Part shown: positions 17,062 to 25,206 of the stretch, piece by piece
Position numbering within the stretch: position 1 is the stretch's first letter
How the letters are laid out: each line of letters opens with the position of its first letter
Assembly (NCBI RefSeq): GCF_001431295.2
Contig: NZ_LKAJ02000001.1
Span: forward strand, 2,418,001 to 2,482,000
Direction of reading: 5' to 3'
DNA: 64,000 nucleotides
Source: Candidatus Berkiella aquae
GTDB lineage: Bacteria; Pseudomonadota; Gammaproteobacteria; Berkiellales; Berkiellaceae
Notes under the pieces: model-generated
The model's input: only the letters and a program-made list of their open reading frames with translations
What the model was told of the DNA's origin: nothing
Database searches by the model: none
Translations under genes and position numbers: made by a program

Positions 17062-18036
17062 TTAAAGTATGTTACAGAACGAGCGCCTTGAAGATTTTTC
17101 ATAGCTCTTACCGATACCAATCTCTTGCTGAGCTTGTAACTTAGCAATTTCTGCTTCTAGTTGGCGTATTTCTTCTTGAGCACGTTGTTCTACTTCTGCT
17201 AGAGCTTTTCCTCTGGCTTCTCTAACTTGCAATTCGTTTTTCAAATCCAGAGTTTGTGCTTTATAAGCATGGCAGAGTTCTTTAGTTTTAACAACATTTT
17301 CATGAGCAGTAATGCGCTCACGTTCAGCTTGCACTTCACTTTCAATCGCTTGTGTGCTTGTTTCTTTTCGAGTCGCTTCAATTGCTCTTTTCTCGTCAAG
17401 GAGTTTCTTGTGTTCTGCTGTCATTCTCATTTTATTAGGCAAGCTAGCCAATCTGAATAACAAACCATCAGGATTATTTTGATAGATATGATAGTTTAAC
17501 CATGCCATTCGATAACCATCAAAATGCGTTAAACCGCCTCTTCTTAAGCTATCGTTATTCTGTTGTTTCATGAATTCTAAATCTTCTTGGGAAGAACCAT
17601 CCGCTGTTAAACCGTAAAAAATCCAGTTTAAACGACGAACAGTATCGTATTCAGCAACTTCGACTGCTTTAGCAAAAGCATGACTGCTGTTATATTTGCG
17701 AAAATCATTAACTTCACATAAATTTTCATTATCGGCATTACAAAGCTCAAAAACGATTCCTCGTATAATTCCTTCAGCATTTACCGATGAGGCGTGAATC
17801 ATTCCACCAGTTTTATCCTGATTAAGACTAACAAAAGTTCCATCGGTAAAGTTTGTTGATAAATGGATTGTAAAAAGTTCACTATATTTCGATTTAATGG
17901 ATTCTAATAATGCCCGAAATGCTTCATTTTCTGCAAACATTTTGTTCAGTTTTTGTTGAACCTTCTCAATGACTTTCGGATCGTCAATTTTATCTGTCAC
18001 AAATTCTAAATTGGGAAATTCTGCAAGTAATTTCAT
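17062..18036 (-). CDS. Unrecognised protein with coiled coil and C-terminal CaaX box (putative effector)
   Basis: The 324-residue protein starts at 18036 (MKLLAEF), with AGGAG seven bases upstream. Residues about 1-220 form an unrecognised globular domain (including FELCNADNENLCEV and AFAKAVEVAEYDTVRR). From about residue 225 to 310 there is a strong charged coiled coil (EVEQRAQEEIRQLEAEIAKL). The last residues are SSRRSFCNIL, which reads as a CaaX prenylation box (C-N-I-L; Leu at X favours geranylgeranylation) with upstream basic residues. Host prenylation of injected bacterial proteins is known for Legionella. The gene follows another effector-like gene on the same strand, 106 bases away. 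Confidence 0.65.
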   Translation of the reverse strand: MKLLAEFPNLEFVTDKIDDPKVIEKVQQKLNKMFAENEAFRALLESIKSKYSELFTIHLSTNFTDGTFVSLNQDKTGGMIHASSVNAEGIIRGIVFELCNADNENLCEVNDFRKYNSSHAFAKAVEVAEYDTVRRLNWIFYGLTADGSSQEDLEFMKQQNNDSLRRGGLTHFDGYRMAWLNYHIYQNNPDGLLFRLASLPNKMRMTAEHKKLLDEKRAIEATRKETSTQAIESEVQAERERITAHENVVKTKELCHAYKAQTLDLKNELQVREARGKALAEVEQRAQEEIRQLEAEIAKLQAQQEIGIGKSYEKSSRRSFCNIL

Positions 18037-18142
18037 AGTAACTCCTAGATACATGCTATTATTTTATGTAGAACTTTCTCTACTGGTATAACCGATCACA
18101 TGGGTAACACCATAGACCGGTCATATCAGTAGCATTGGGGAT

Positions 18143-19390
18143 TTATCTACTTTTATAGCTCAAAGGACTGTGCGCTCTAACATCAATCTGACTCGCCATT
18201 CTCTTTTTTCTGGTTTCAAAGGATTCTTCAATAGATTCATCCTCATCACTAACCGGAGCAACCCTACTTCTAAAGCCTGTTGTTGGAGTGCTGGTTGAAT
18301 CTTGCTCAGAAATGGAATGGTCTTCATCTGACGATGCTGATGCTGATGCTGATGCCGTTAATTCATCTAACCTATCTAATTCAGCTTTGAAGTTAGCTCT
18401 GATATTGTATTTATCATTCATATCGACATTAGCTGAATTATTCAACGAATGAAACAAATCAGACAGAATTCGGCATTGAAGATTCAATTCTTGATTGTTT
18501 AATTGTTTCAGGTTTACAACATCTATACCATGTTCACGAATTTTGATAGAAAATACGTTTTCGTCTTGATATGAAACAATGAAATCACGATTTGAGCGAT
18601 TAGTTCTAAACATGGATGCTTGCGAACGGATCTGCACTGTTGAATCATCTCTTCTCAAATCTTGGCTAAGGCTATCTAAATGATCTTTGGCAACGCGACG
18701 ATATCCCTCTCTTAATTGATAATGACGTCGAGCTTGAACAGCTGACCATTCGTTAATTTTTCTAATGTCTTCAGCTACGGCTACCGCATCACAAGTCGCT
18801 TTATTTTCGCCATGAAGCTTTTCAAAACCGTCATTAAAAATACGTTTAACTGATAAGTTTGCCGCATCTTGTTTTTGAATCAGCTCAGATAACTCTTTTA
18901 ATACAGATGTCAATCTTGCTTGGCTAGAAAATGGCTGTTGACTAGCACCTATTTCACGTGCTGAAGCAGCGCCAATTCTTCTCAGGTAATCTGCAAATGC
19001 GGTGCCTTTATATTTTGTATTGAATTTATTAAGTTCATACACATAGTCATTTATTACGCCATTAAGCTCTCTTAATGCCTGCATTAATATTAGCGGATTT
19101 CTTTGTTCTTTGTCTTCTTGATTATAAATTGCAAGTGCCGCTTGTGCTGCTGGCGTAATCGTTTGGCTGATAATATTTAATAATCTAAGGCTATCCTGTT
19201 TAATTTCGGAAGTGCTAGGTTCATTGTTGATCTTCTCCAAAATGGAGTTGATCGTTTGACCATTTTCTAAATATGCCAACAAAACATCGCGTATCGTTTG
19301 CATAGCATCTTGGATTTTCTTATTATCTTTGGTATCAATATGGGTAAAAGTTAAACCACGAAAACTTTTTAAATTGAATTGATTAAGCAT
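18143..19390 (-). CDS. Unrecognised helical protein, putative effector
   Basis: A 415-residue protein I do not recognise. The start at 19390 (MLNQFNLKSFRG) is preceded by GGGGA about six bases upstream. It is largely helical and hydrophilic, with no signal peptide or membrane segment. The last about 75 residues are Ser/Glu/Asp-rich and probably disordered. They include an Ala-Ser run encoded by a GAT-GCT-like trinucleotide-pair microsatellite at about 18331-18357. It shares strand and spacing with the CaaX protein downstream, so the two may be cotranscribed. Confidence 0.6.
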   Translation of the reverse strand: MLNQFNLKSFRGLTFTHIDTKDNKKIQDAMQTIRDVLLAYLENGQTINSILEKINNEPSTSEIKQDSLRLLNIISQTITPAAQAALAIYNQEDKEQRNPLILMQALRELNGVINDYVYELNKFNTKYKGTAFADYLRRIGAASAREIGASQQPFSSQARLTSVLKELSELIQKQDAANLSVKRIFNDGFEKLHGENKATCDAVAVAEDIRKINEWSAVQARRHYQLREGYRRVAKDHLDSLSQDLRRDDSTVQIRSQASMFRTNRSNRDFIVSYQDENVFSIKIREHGIDVVNLKQLNNQELNLQCRILSDLFHSLNNSANVDMNDKYNIRANFKAELDRLDELTASASASASSDEDHSISEQDSTSTPTTGFRSRVAPVSDEDESIEESFETRKKRMASQIDVRAHSPLSYKSR

Positions 19391-19519
19391 TTTTATTCCC
19401 CGTTTATGTGTCAATAAGATTTTTTAATATCAAATAAATAATTTGTTTAGTTAGGTTACTAATTCCTGACATCAATAACTATCAGAATATTTCTTATTAA
19501 AAGGCAGGTATAAATGTAT

Positions 19520-19552
19520 GTGATTGATTTTTATAGATAAATAATCAATCAC
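19520..19552. repeat. 10-bp inverted repeat upstream of the helical-protein gene
   Basis: GTGATTGATT at 19520-19529 is the exact reverse complement of 19543-19552, with a 13-base AT-rich centre. It lies between the start of the gene at 19390 and the stop of the acetyltransferase gene at 19668, so it could be a terminator for the latter or an operator for the former. Confidence 0.45.
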
Positions 19553-19667
19553 ACCGTCGTTTTTTAAATGAGCGTGAAGAAGTAGGCGATAAATGGTAGG
19601 CTGCTAGGTCATAAAAAGAGGATTACCACGCTTTTTGAGTGACAATTGAAATCTTAATATTGTGATT

Positions 19668-20219
19668 TCAAAATGATTTTTGCCATTCTGTCGTTAAAAT
19701 ACCTTTAATATTTGAATTCACAAATTTGCCATCCTTTATTTTGTGTTCTCTCAGTATACCCTCTTGAATCATGCCATTTTTTTCCATAACACGTGCACTT
19801 CGGATATTACTATCAAAGTGTTCACTATAAATACGGTGAAGTTTTAGATCTTCAAATCCAAATTGAATGATTCTTGCAACCATTTCTGTCCCATAACCTT
19901 TACCCCAGTAAGGGATTCCCAACCAATAACCTAAACAGCCATGATTAAAATCTTCTGTAACGACTATCTCAATCGCACCAATCAGCAAATTTGCTTCTTT
20001 CAATATAACGGCATATTTATAATCATTTAAGGCAAGTTGAGTTTGATGTGTGCTAATCCATTCTTCAGCCATTCCTTTTTGGTATGGGTATGGAATGCTC
20101 AATGTATTATCAACGATTTCCTTTTCTTGTAGTAATTCAAATATTCTTGACGCATCAGACATCTCAAATGCGCGATACAATAATTGGTTAGATTCTAAAC
20201 TATTTAATGTTTTTTTCAT
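19668..20219 (-). CDS. GNAT N-acetyltransferase, RimJ/RimL type
   Basis: The 183-residue enzyme would transfer acetyl from acetyl-CoA to an amine, such as a protein N-terminus or small molecule. It shows the RimJ/RimL layout: LYRAFEMSDASRIFELL at the start, LGYWLGIPYWGKGYGTEMVA (the Q/RxxGxG/A-like CoA loop, here GKGYGT), then HFDSNIRSARVMEKNGM with the conserved Asn and Gly. The start was set at ATG 20219; a GTG five codons upstream is possible. The substrate is unknown. Confidence 0.85.
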   Translation of the reverse strand: MKKTLNSLESNQLLYRAFEMSDASRIFELLQEKEIVDNTLSIPYPYQKGMAEEWISTHQTQLALNDYKYAVILKEANLLIGAIEIVVTEDFNHGCLGYWLGIPYWGKGYGTEMVARIIQFGFEDLKLHRIYSEHFDSNIRSARVMEKNGMIQEGILREHKIKDGKFVNSNIKGILTTEWQKSF

Positions 20220-20361
20220 TTCTTTGCTTATCACTATAAAATTGATAGTACTTTTTCTACATAGCTGCGGGCATCTCTTTCAGCTTTGTGCCTCTTTGGT
20301 TTCTTTCGGTAATCATGCCAAGTTGATTAACTACTTTTAAATGAGAATACTCTTACTTGTA

Positions 20362-20428
20362 TAGTTTATTTTTATTTAAATAGGAATACTTATAGTGTAC
20401 CTATTTAAATAAAAATAAAAATAAACTA
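20362..20428. repeat. Long AT-rich inverted repeat
   Basis: The 23 bases at 20362-20384 recur as the reverse complement at 20400-20428, with one 6-base insertion (an extra AAAATA) in the right arm and a 15-base centre. It could form a long AT-rich hairpin between the FosA-like and acetyltransferase genes, 47 bases past the stop of the former. Confidence 0.65.
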
Positions 20429-20474
20429 AAGTCGAAGAACTTGAGGAACAATTTCATTTGTATAGGTATGCCAC

Positions 20475-20903
20475 TTATACAAACCATTCCACCTCTTCCC
20501 ACTCGCCTAAATGCGCTTTTTTAGCTGCTATCCTTTCTTGATAATTGCCCACATGGATCTCAAGCTTATGTTCATCTGGATCAAGAAAATACAGTGATTC
20601 ACCAAGAGACGTATTTTCTTTAAATATATGAGCTCCCGAAGCAAGTATTTTGGCAGACATGGCATCAAAATCTGTTTTGGAAACAGTAAAAGCATAATGC
20701 GTATAACAAGGATTGGGTTCTCGTTTTTCATCAACATTTAAGCAAAACCAAAAACCGGCTCCCTTAGCTTGATCACCTATTACAAAATAGGCTCCTTTAT
20801 CCCATTTCACCAAGGGTTGCAAACCAAGGACCGTCGTATAAAAAGTAAAAGAAATATTGATATCAAGAACGGCAAGCGTCACATGGTTCATCCCTTTAAT
20901 CAT
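20475..20903 (-). CDS. fosA: FosA-like fosfomycin thiol transferase (VOC superfamily)
   Basis: The 142-residue VOC metalloenzyme matches FosA closely by eye. The metal ligands are in place: His7 (GMNHVTLAV), a His in CYTHYAF, and Glu in HKLEIHVG. Also conserved are Thr9, the Lys-Asn-Ser loop (FKENTSLGESLYFLDPDEH) that binds potassium and fosfomycin, and the Arg nine residues after the metal Glu. FosA enzymes conjugate glutathione to fosfomycin; relatives act on other electrophiles. The protein has the usual FosA length (about 135-140) plus a short acidic tail. AAAAGGTG precedes the start. It is monocistronic. Confidence 0.8.
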   Translation of the reverse strand: MIKGMNHVTLAVLDINISFTFYTTVLGLQPLVKWDKGAYFVIGDQAKGAGFWFCLNVDEKREPNPCYTHYAFTVSKTDFDAMSAKILASGAHIFKENTSLGESLYFLDPDEHKLEIHVGNYQERIAAKKAHLGEWEEVEWFV

Positions 20904-21012
20904 CTATCACCTTTTCCCTGTAACTTGGCCTAAGAAATAGTTTATCCAGATTTCAATGCTTCACAAAATGGGTACGATTAAGGAGGTAAATCTTTCATAT
21001 GTTACTCTTTCT

Positions 21013-22092
21013 TTATTCATCTTCAGAAATGCTAAGTTCTGCTTCCAGTTCTTCAATGGGAGGTAAATTATCTTTTAATTCTTTTGGTAAAGCTTTGGAA
21101 AGAACGAATTCTGATACACCAATAGGTGCATCTATATTTTGAAGCGCATACTCAGCGACAATTTTATCTTTAGATTTACATAGCAATAACCCAATGGTTT
21201 TGTGATCGGTTTGATGACGTAGATTGTTATCAATGGCAGCAAGGTAGAACCCCAGTTTACCTGCAAATTCAGGTTCAAAATCAACTACTTTAAGTTCGAC
21301 TACAATATAACAACGAAGTTTAAGATGATAAAACAACATATCAATAAAATAATTTTTACTATTAATGGTAACTGGTACCTGAGAACCTACAAAAGCAAAG
21401 CCCTGCCCTAGTTCAATAAGAAAATCGCGAATATGATGCGTTAACGCGTGTTCTAGCTCTTTTTCATGGGCCTCTTCTCTAACAGATAAAAAATCAAGTT
21501 TATAAGGATCTTTGAGCATTTCATGAGCCATATCAGACTGAGGCGGAGCAAGCTTCTTTAGATAATTGCTCGTTTTATGATCTGATCTTCCTTGTCTTTC
21601 ATAAAGACCTGTTTCAATTTGCATTAAAAGGATGCTGCGTGAAATGCCATTCTGGATAGTATTATTGGTATACCAATCCCTTGTTTCTGGCTCTTTAATT
21701 CGTTGCATCAATACGATGATATGCCCCCATGGTAATTGGGAAACAGGCTGTTTCCCAATTTCATCTGGGTATAACTGGGCGAATTGACGCATAAATTTTA
21801 GATTTCTAACTGACATACCAGAGCCAGGAAATGCACTCTGCAAATCATGGGATAATTGTTCTAAAAATTTACTCCCCCAAATTGCTTGAGCTTGCTTTTC
21901 GATTATCTGCTTACCCAGATGCCAATAGAACTGAATAAGCTCCTGATTGACTGCATGTGCAGCCTTAAGTCGTGCAATTTGATAACGTTTTTTAATGTCA
22001 GCCAAAAGGTCTTTATAAACTGAATCCTGGCTAAACTCAGGAAAAGATTGTTTGCCAATACTTATATGGTTTTTATTTTTTAGTTTTTCCAT
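21013..22092 (-). CDS. YhcG/DUF1016 family protein with PD-(D/E)XK nuclease domain
   Basis: This 359-residue protein has the DUF1016 layout. The N-terminal helical domain includes YWHLGKQIIEKQ, MSVRNLKFMRQFAQ and LPWGHIIVLM. The C-terminal PD-(D/E)XK nuclease fold has the catalytic Asp in FIDMLFYH and the E-x-K pair in IVVELK. Family members are often linked to restriction systems or DNA recombination. Here no methylase or restriction gene is adjacent, so it is an orphan. The C-terminus is acidic (EELEAELSISEDE). The start at 22092 has no strong ribosome binding site. Confidence 0.85.
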   Translation of the reverse strand: MEKLKNKNHISIGKQSFPEFSQDSVYKDLLADIKKRYQIARLKAAHAVNQELIQFYWHLGKQIIEKQAQAIWGSKFLEQLSHDLQSAFPGSGMSVRNLKFMRQFAQLYPDEIGKQPVSQLPWGHIIVLMQRIKEPETRDWYTNNTIQNGISRSILLMQIETGLYERQGRSDHKTSNYLKKLAPPQSDMAHEMLKDPYKLDFLSVREEAHEKELEHALTHHIRDFLIELGQGFAFVGSQVPVTINSKNYFIDMLFYHLKLRCYIVVELKVVDFEPEFAGKLGFYLAAIDNNLRHQTDHKTIGLLLCKSKDKIVAEYALQNIDAPIGVSEFVLSKALPKELKDNLPPIEELEAELSISEDE

Positions 22093-22513
22093 TAAATAAC
22101 CTTTAAATCATTTAAATATTACGATAACGAAACTCGAAGCTAATACCGCATCTTTTTTTATAAAAATACACTTTAGGTTTATTTTTATAGACATTTTTAA
22201 AGTTACTAGCGCACTCCGATTTATTCCAATAACATGATATTTTGCCAAAGTGAAGCTATTCAGAAAAAATTATGTACCTAAATGAAAATAGAGAATGAAA
22301 TGTCCTTCCAGTAGACTAGCCTAGAAACCATAGAATCCAATTCTTTAAGCTCCTGCTCATTACTTGGTTGATTATTTAGAGCTACACGGGAAGGACACTA
22401 TCATCCTCTGCCTAGCCACACAGAAACTCCTGCTTGAGTAGCGGTAAGAGCCCCTAATGGATAAGCAGCCTCTGCCGATAACCTGATATAAAGTGAGTGT
22501 GCAAGAGTAAAAA
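22093..22513. other. 420-base intergenic region, possibly holding a decayed gene
   Basis: No intact gene. On the minus strand, one frame from about 22513 down to 22284 reads as protein-like in two blocks (including RLSAEAAYPLGALTATQAG and NEQELKELDSMVSRL), separated by an adjacent TGA TAG pair. There is no start codon with a ribosome binding site. It may be a remnant; I cannot name a family. Confidence 0.3.
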
Positions 22514-22876
22514 ATGGATTTTCATCAAATTTTGGTTTTTATCCAGCATGGCATTTCCTTGGCAGGTATTGTCATTATCTTTATTGGCGTGCTAATAGCT
22601 CTTGCACAATATTTTTACCACCTTTTCGTTAGTAAGTTCATTCAAGAAAATGATTATGTGAATGGCATTCGTTTACGTTTAGGGCGAGTATTAACGTTAG
22701 GATTAGAATTTATCGTTGCTTCGGATTTAATTGGAACCATGACGACGCCTGATTATTATTCTGTCGGTATTCTGGTCATTATTGTTATTATCCGGACAGT
22801 GCTGAGTTATACCTTAAATCGCGAGATTGAAAATCTAACTAAAGATAATCAATCTAAATTAAAGCCAAGCGTGTAA
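22514..22876 (+). CDS. DUF1622 family membrane protein
   Basis: The 120-residue inner-membrane protein has three hydrophobic segments: IVIIFIGVLIALAQYFYHL, LGLEFIVASDLIGTM and VGILVIIVIIRTVLSYTLN. Between them lies the RLRLGRVLTLGLEF motif that characterises DUF1622 proteins. The function of the family is unknown. The ribosome binding site is weak. The next, frameshifted reading frame starts seven bases after its stop, so the two were probably one transcription unit. Confidence 0.8.
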   Translation: MDFHQILVFIQHGISLAGIVIIFIGVLIALAQYFYHLFVSKFIQENDYVNGIRLRLGRVLTLGLEFIVASDLIGTMTTPDYYSVGILVIIVIIRTVLSYTLNREIENLTKDNQSKLKPSV

Positions 22877-22882
22877 AGATAA

Positions 22883-23217
22883 ATGTTTTTTTAATCATCA
22901 TTGCAGCGTTTGGTGCATCATATTATGTTGTCGATATGGAAAAACGAAGGGTTACTTATTTTAATGCAGATGAAACGCAATTTCATATTGAAAATGTGCC
23001 TTATTGGGAAGATAACCTGAGAGGCATTTACCTCACGTTACGGTCCATTCACTACATGAATGTTCCCTTACGCGGGGCTATTTTACTGTGCGGCTATGCC
23101 GCTAAGAAATTAATTCAACAATTCCATGCCTACATTACTTCATCAAAATATTTTATAAGGAAATTCATCGTCAGCTTAGGATTTAAGATGTCTTCTCTAA
23201 CAAACTCAACTTTATAA
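22883..23217 (+). pseudogene. Small membrane-anchored protein gene, frameshifted in a T7 run after the start
   Basis: ATG 22883-22885 is followed by seven T (22886-22892), which brings a TAA at 22892-22894 into frame. With one more T the frame continues through LIIIAAFGASYYVVDMEKRR into the open sequence that runs to 23217 and encodes a protein of about 110 residues. It would have an N-terminal membrane helix and a folded part (YFNADETQFHIENVPYWEDN, LRGAILLCGYAA). Initiation at ATG 22936 would give 93 residues without the membrane anchor. It follows the DUF1622 gene directly. Whether this is mutation, slippage-controlled expression or a base-calling error cannot be told from sequence. Confidence 0.55.
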
Positions 23218-23226
23218 CCACGCTTC

Positions 23227-24296
23227 TTATTCTCTACTTAGCGATTCTTCAATTACTATTTGAGAAAGTGGTTTGTTATATTCGATAAATTGATAACCCT
23301 CATTAAATACTTGAATGCATGTATCTACAATTTTGGTATCAAGTTTAGTTCCTTGCCACATGCGAATCTGATCTAAAGCTACATCAATTCCTCTACTTGC
23401 TCGATAAGGTCGGTGTGAAGCCATGGCTTCTACAATATCAGCAACTGTTAAAATTTTTGCCTCTATACAGATTTCATTTTCTTTTAAACCTCTTGGATAT
23501 CCTGATCCATCTATAAACTCATGATGTTGATAAACAATTTCAGCTACGTTTCCAGGAAAATCTATAATCTTTAAAATTTGATATCCTGACTCTACATGCT
23601 CTCTTATGATCTCGTATTCAGCAGGAGTCAAGCGTGTTGGTTTAGTAAGAATAGCGGACGGAACATGATTTTTTCCAATGTCATGTAATAGAGATGCAGA
23701 ACGTAACCAATGAACCTGTTGTTCATCTAATCCACAAGTCTTTGCAATTGTTTTGGCTAAATCACATACTCGACGTTGATGACCTGCAGTGTAAGGATCA
23801 CGATACTCCTCTAAGGTAGCAAGCGCGTCAATAGTTTTTTCTAAGGAAGAATTTAATTTTTTTAAATTCTTCTCATTTAAAATATGATCGGTCAAATTAT
23901 GAGTAAGACCAATAATTTTATAAACTTCATTTTTGCCATTTAGCAAAGGTATTAATGTCACATTAAAATATTCTTCTTTATTTACAAAACGAATTTTTAT
24001 TTGAAAATTATCAGTTTTTTTTCTTCTAAACATTTTGCCAAGCCCTGCGTAAGCAAATCATGTAATCGTTCGGGAAAAATTTCATGAATAGTTTTACCAA
24101 TTGCGTCCTTCTCATTAATGCCGGTTTGTTTCACGCATATTTTATTCCACCATGATATTTGACAAACTTTACTAGGAGTGACATCAAATATAAAGATCGC
24201 ATCATAAGTATTTTCGATAATCGCCAAAAAAATCGCATTAACTTCAATTAATTTAGAATGTTCCATATTTTTATCGCATTTTTTATTATCATACAT
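23227..24296 (-). pseudogene. PAS/HD-GYP-type response protein, split by a frameshift in an A8 run
   Basis: Two overlapping minus-strand frames make one gene. The first (24296 to 23997, 99 residues) is the front of a PAS domain (IIENTYDAIFIFDV, IGKTIHEIFPERL). The second (open to 23227) is the rest of the PAS domain (GLTHNLTDHI) followed by an HD-GYP phosphodiesterase domain with LLHDIGK, YQHHEF and IDGSGYPRGL. They join at a homopolymer of eight A (plus-strand T at 24015-24022): nine A would restore an uninterrupted protein of about 355 residues. HD-GYP domains hydrolyse cyclic-di-GMP. The metal-binding residues look intact. Downstream translation could restart at the internal ATG 24033. Confidence 0.75.
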
Positions 24297-24326
24297 AATT
24301 AATTGTTACAATGCCCAAACTGATAG

Positions 24327-24491
24327 TCAAGCCAATGCTGTTTTAAAGAGATGATTTTTTTCAGTAATTTTCTCATTGGAAAATGGTCCACCTAGATACT
24401 GACGAGCTAATAAATCACGCCATAGTTCGCTCAATATCAACCAATCATTTTCAGAGGGAGGGATGAGTGTAAGGCGTTTTGTCTGAATCAT
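24327..24491 (-). pseudogene. N-terminal fragment of a RimJ/RimL-type GNAT acetyltransferase
   Basis: An ATG at 24491 opens MIQTKRLTLIPPSENDWLIL, the standard beginning of RimJ/RimL-type GNAT enzymes. The frame ends after 54 residues, before any acetyl-CoA-binding motif; intact members have about 170-190 residues. The rest of the gene is absent, replaced by the start of the PAS/HD-GYP gene. It is therefore a truncated remnant. Confidence 0.65.
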
Positions 24492-24568
24492 TTTGCACCC
24501 AAGTTTATCTCTTTCGTTTTCGGACAAAATTATTCAACAAAATGTTTAATTTAGTGTGATGATCTAAA

Positions 24569-24729
24569 AGAGCCCGTCTTCGCTAAAAGCTTCGGCGCGC
24601 ATAAGATTTTGTAACGCTTGAATGAATATAAGCTAAGAGAGTGTGCTTATCTGGAAGAGCCCGCCTTCGCTAAAAGCTTCGGCGCGCATAAGATTTTGTA
24701 ACGCTTGCGTTGCAAGCTAACAAAATCTA
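24569..24729. repeat. Two-copy repeat directly downstream of tRNA-Pro
   Basis: Two copies of a roughly 50-base unit, starting at 24569 and about 24656 (period 87), share GAGCCCG, CTTCGCTAAAAGCTTCGG and the segment ATTTTGTAACGCTTG. The copy next to the tRNA also holds an imperfect inverted repeat (GATTTTGTTAGCTTG with CAAGCGTTACAAAATC on the minus strand). Related sequence follows tRNA-Val at 62841-63125. This appears to be a repeat family tied to tRNA 3' flanks. Confidence 0.8.
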
Positions 24730-24730
24730 A

Positions 24731-24807
<77 letters not shown>

Positions 24808-24878
24808 AAAAGAGGTGCCATTCTACAAAAATGGCCGTCAAAAAGAAACAGTTATACTCTCTTCCATTTCGAATTACT

Positions 24879-25202
24879 TTAGCCTTCATAGTCAGTATCT
24901 TGGCTTTCTGGTGAACCTTCAAAGCGTTCAACACGTGCTTTGAGCTTTTGACCAGGCTTAAAAGTTACCACGCGGCGCGCACTAATTGGGATATCTTGTC
25001 CCGTTTTAGGATTGCGGCCAGGGCGTTCACTTTTGTCCCGCAAATCAAAATTACCAAAGCCTGAAATTTTAACCGATTCTCCGCGTTCTAAGGCTTGTCT
25101 TACCTCTTCAAAAAGAAGCTCGACCATATCCTTGGCATCTCGCTTGTTCATGCCTAACGCGTCAGCAAGCGATTCAGATATTTCTGCTTTAGTTAAAGCC
25201 AT
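24879..25202 (-). CDS. ihfA: Integration host factor, alpha subunit
   Basis: The 107-residue DNA-bending protein forms a heterodimer with IhfB and shapes promoters, replication origins and recombination sites. The sequence is diagnostic: [12 protein letters not shown] at the N-terminus, [20 protein letters not shown] and [12 protein letters not shown] of the beta arm. The start at 25202 (AGGGA upstream) is preferred over an upstream in-frame codon because homologs begin with MALTK. It lies four bases after the pheT stop, as in the classic pheST-ihfA order. The tail after LKARVE is acidic. Confidence 0.96.
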   Translation of the reverse strand: MALTKAEISESLADALGMNKRDAKDMVELLFEEVRQALERGESVKISGFGNFDLRDKSERPGRNPKTGQDIPISARRVVTFKPGQKLKARVERFEGSPESQDTDYEG

Positions 25203-25206
25203 AAGA

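Noticed and set aside
17227-17460. 77-codon plus-strand open frame
   Set aside because: It is opposite the coiled-coil region of the CaaX protein gene, whose codon pattern and ribosome binding site are convincing.
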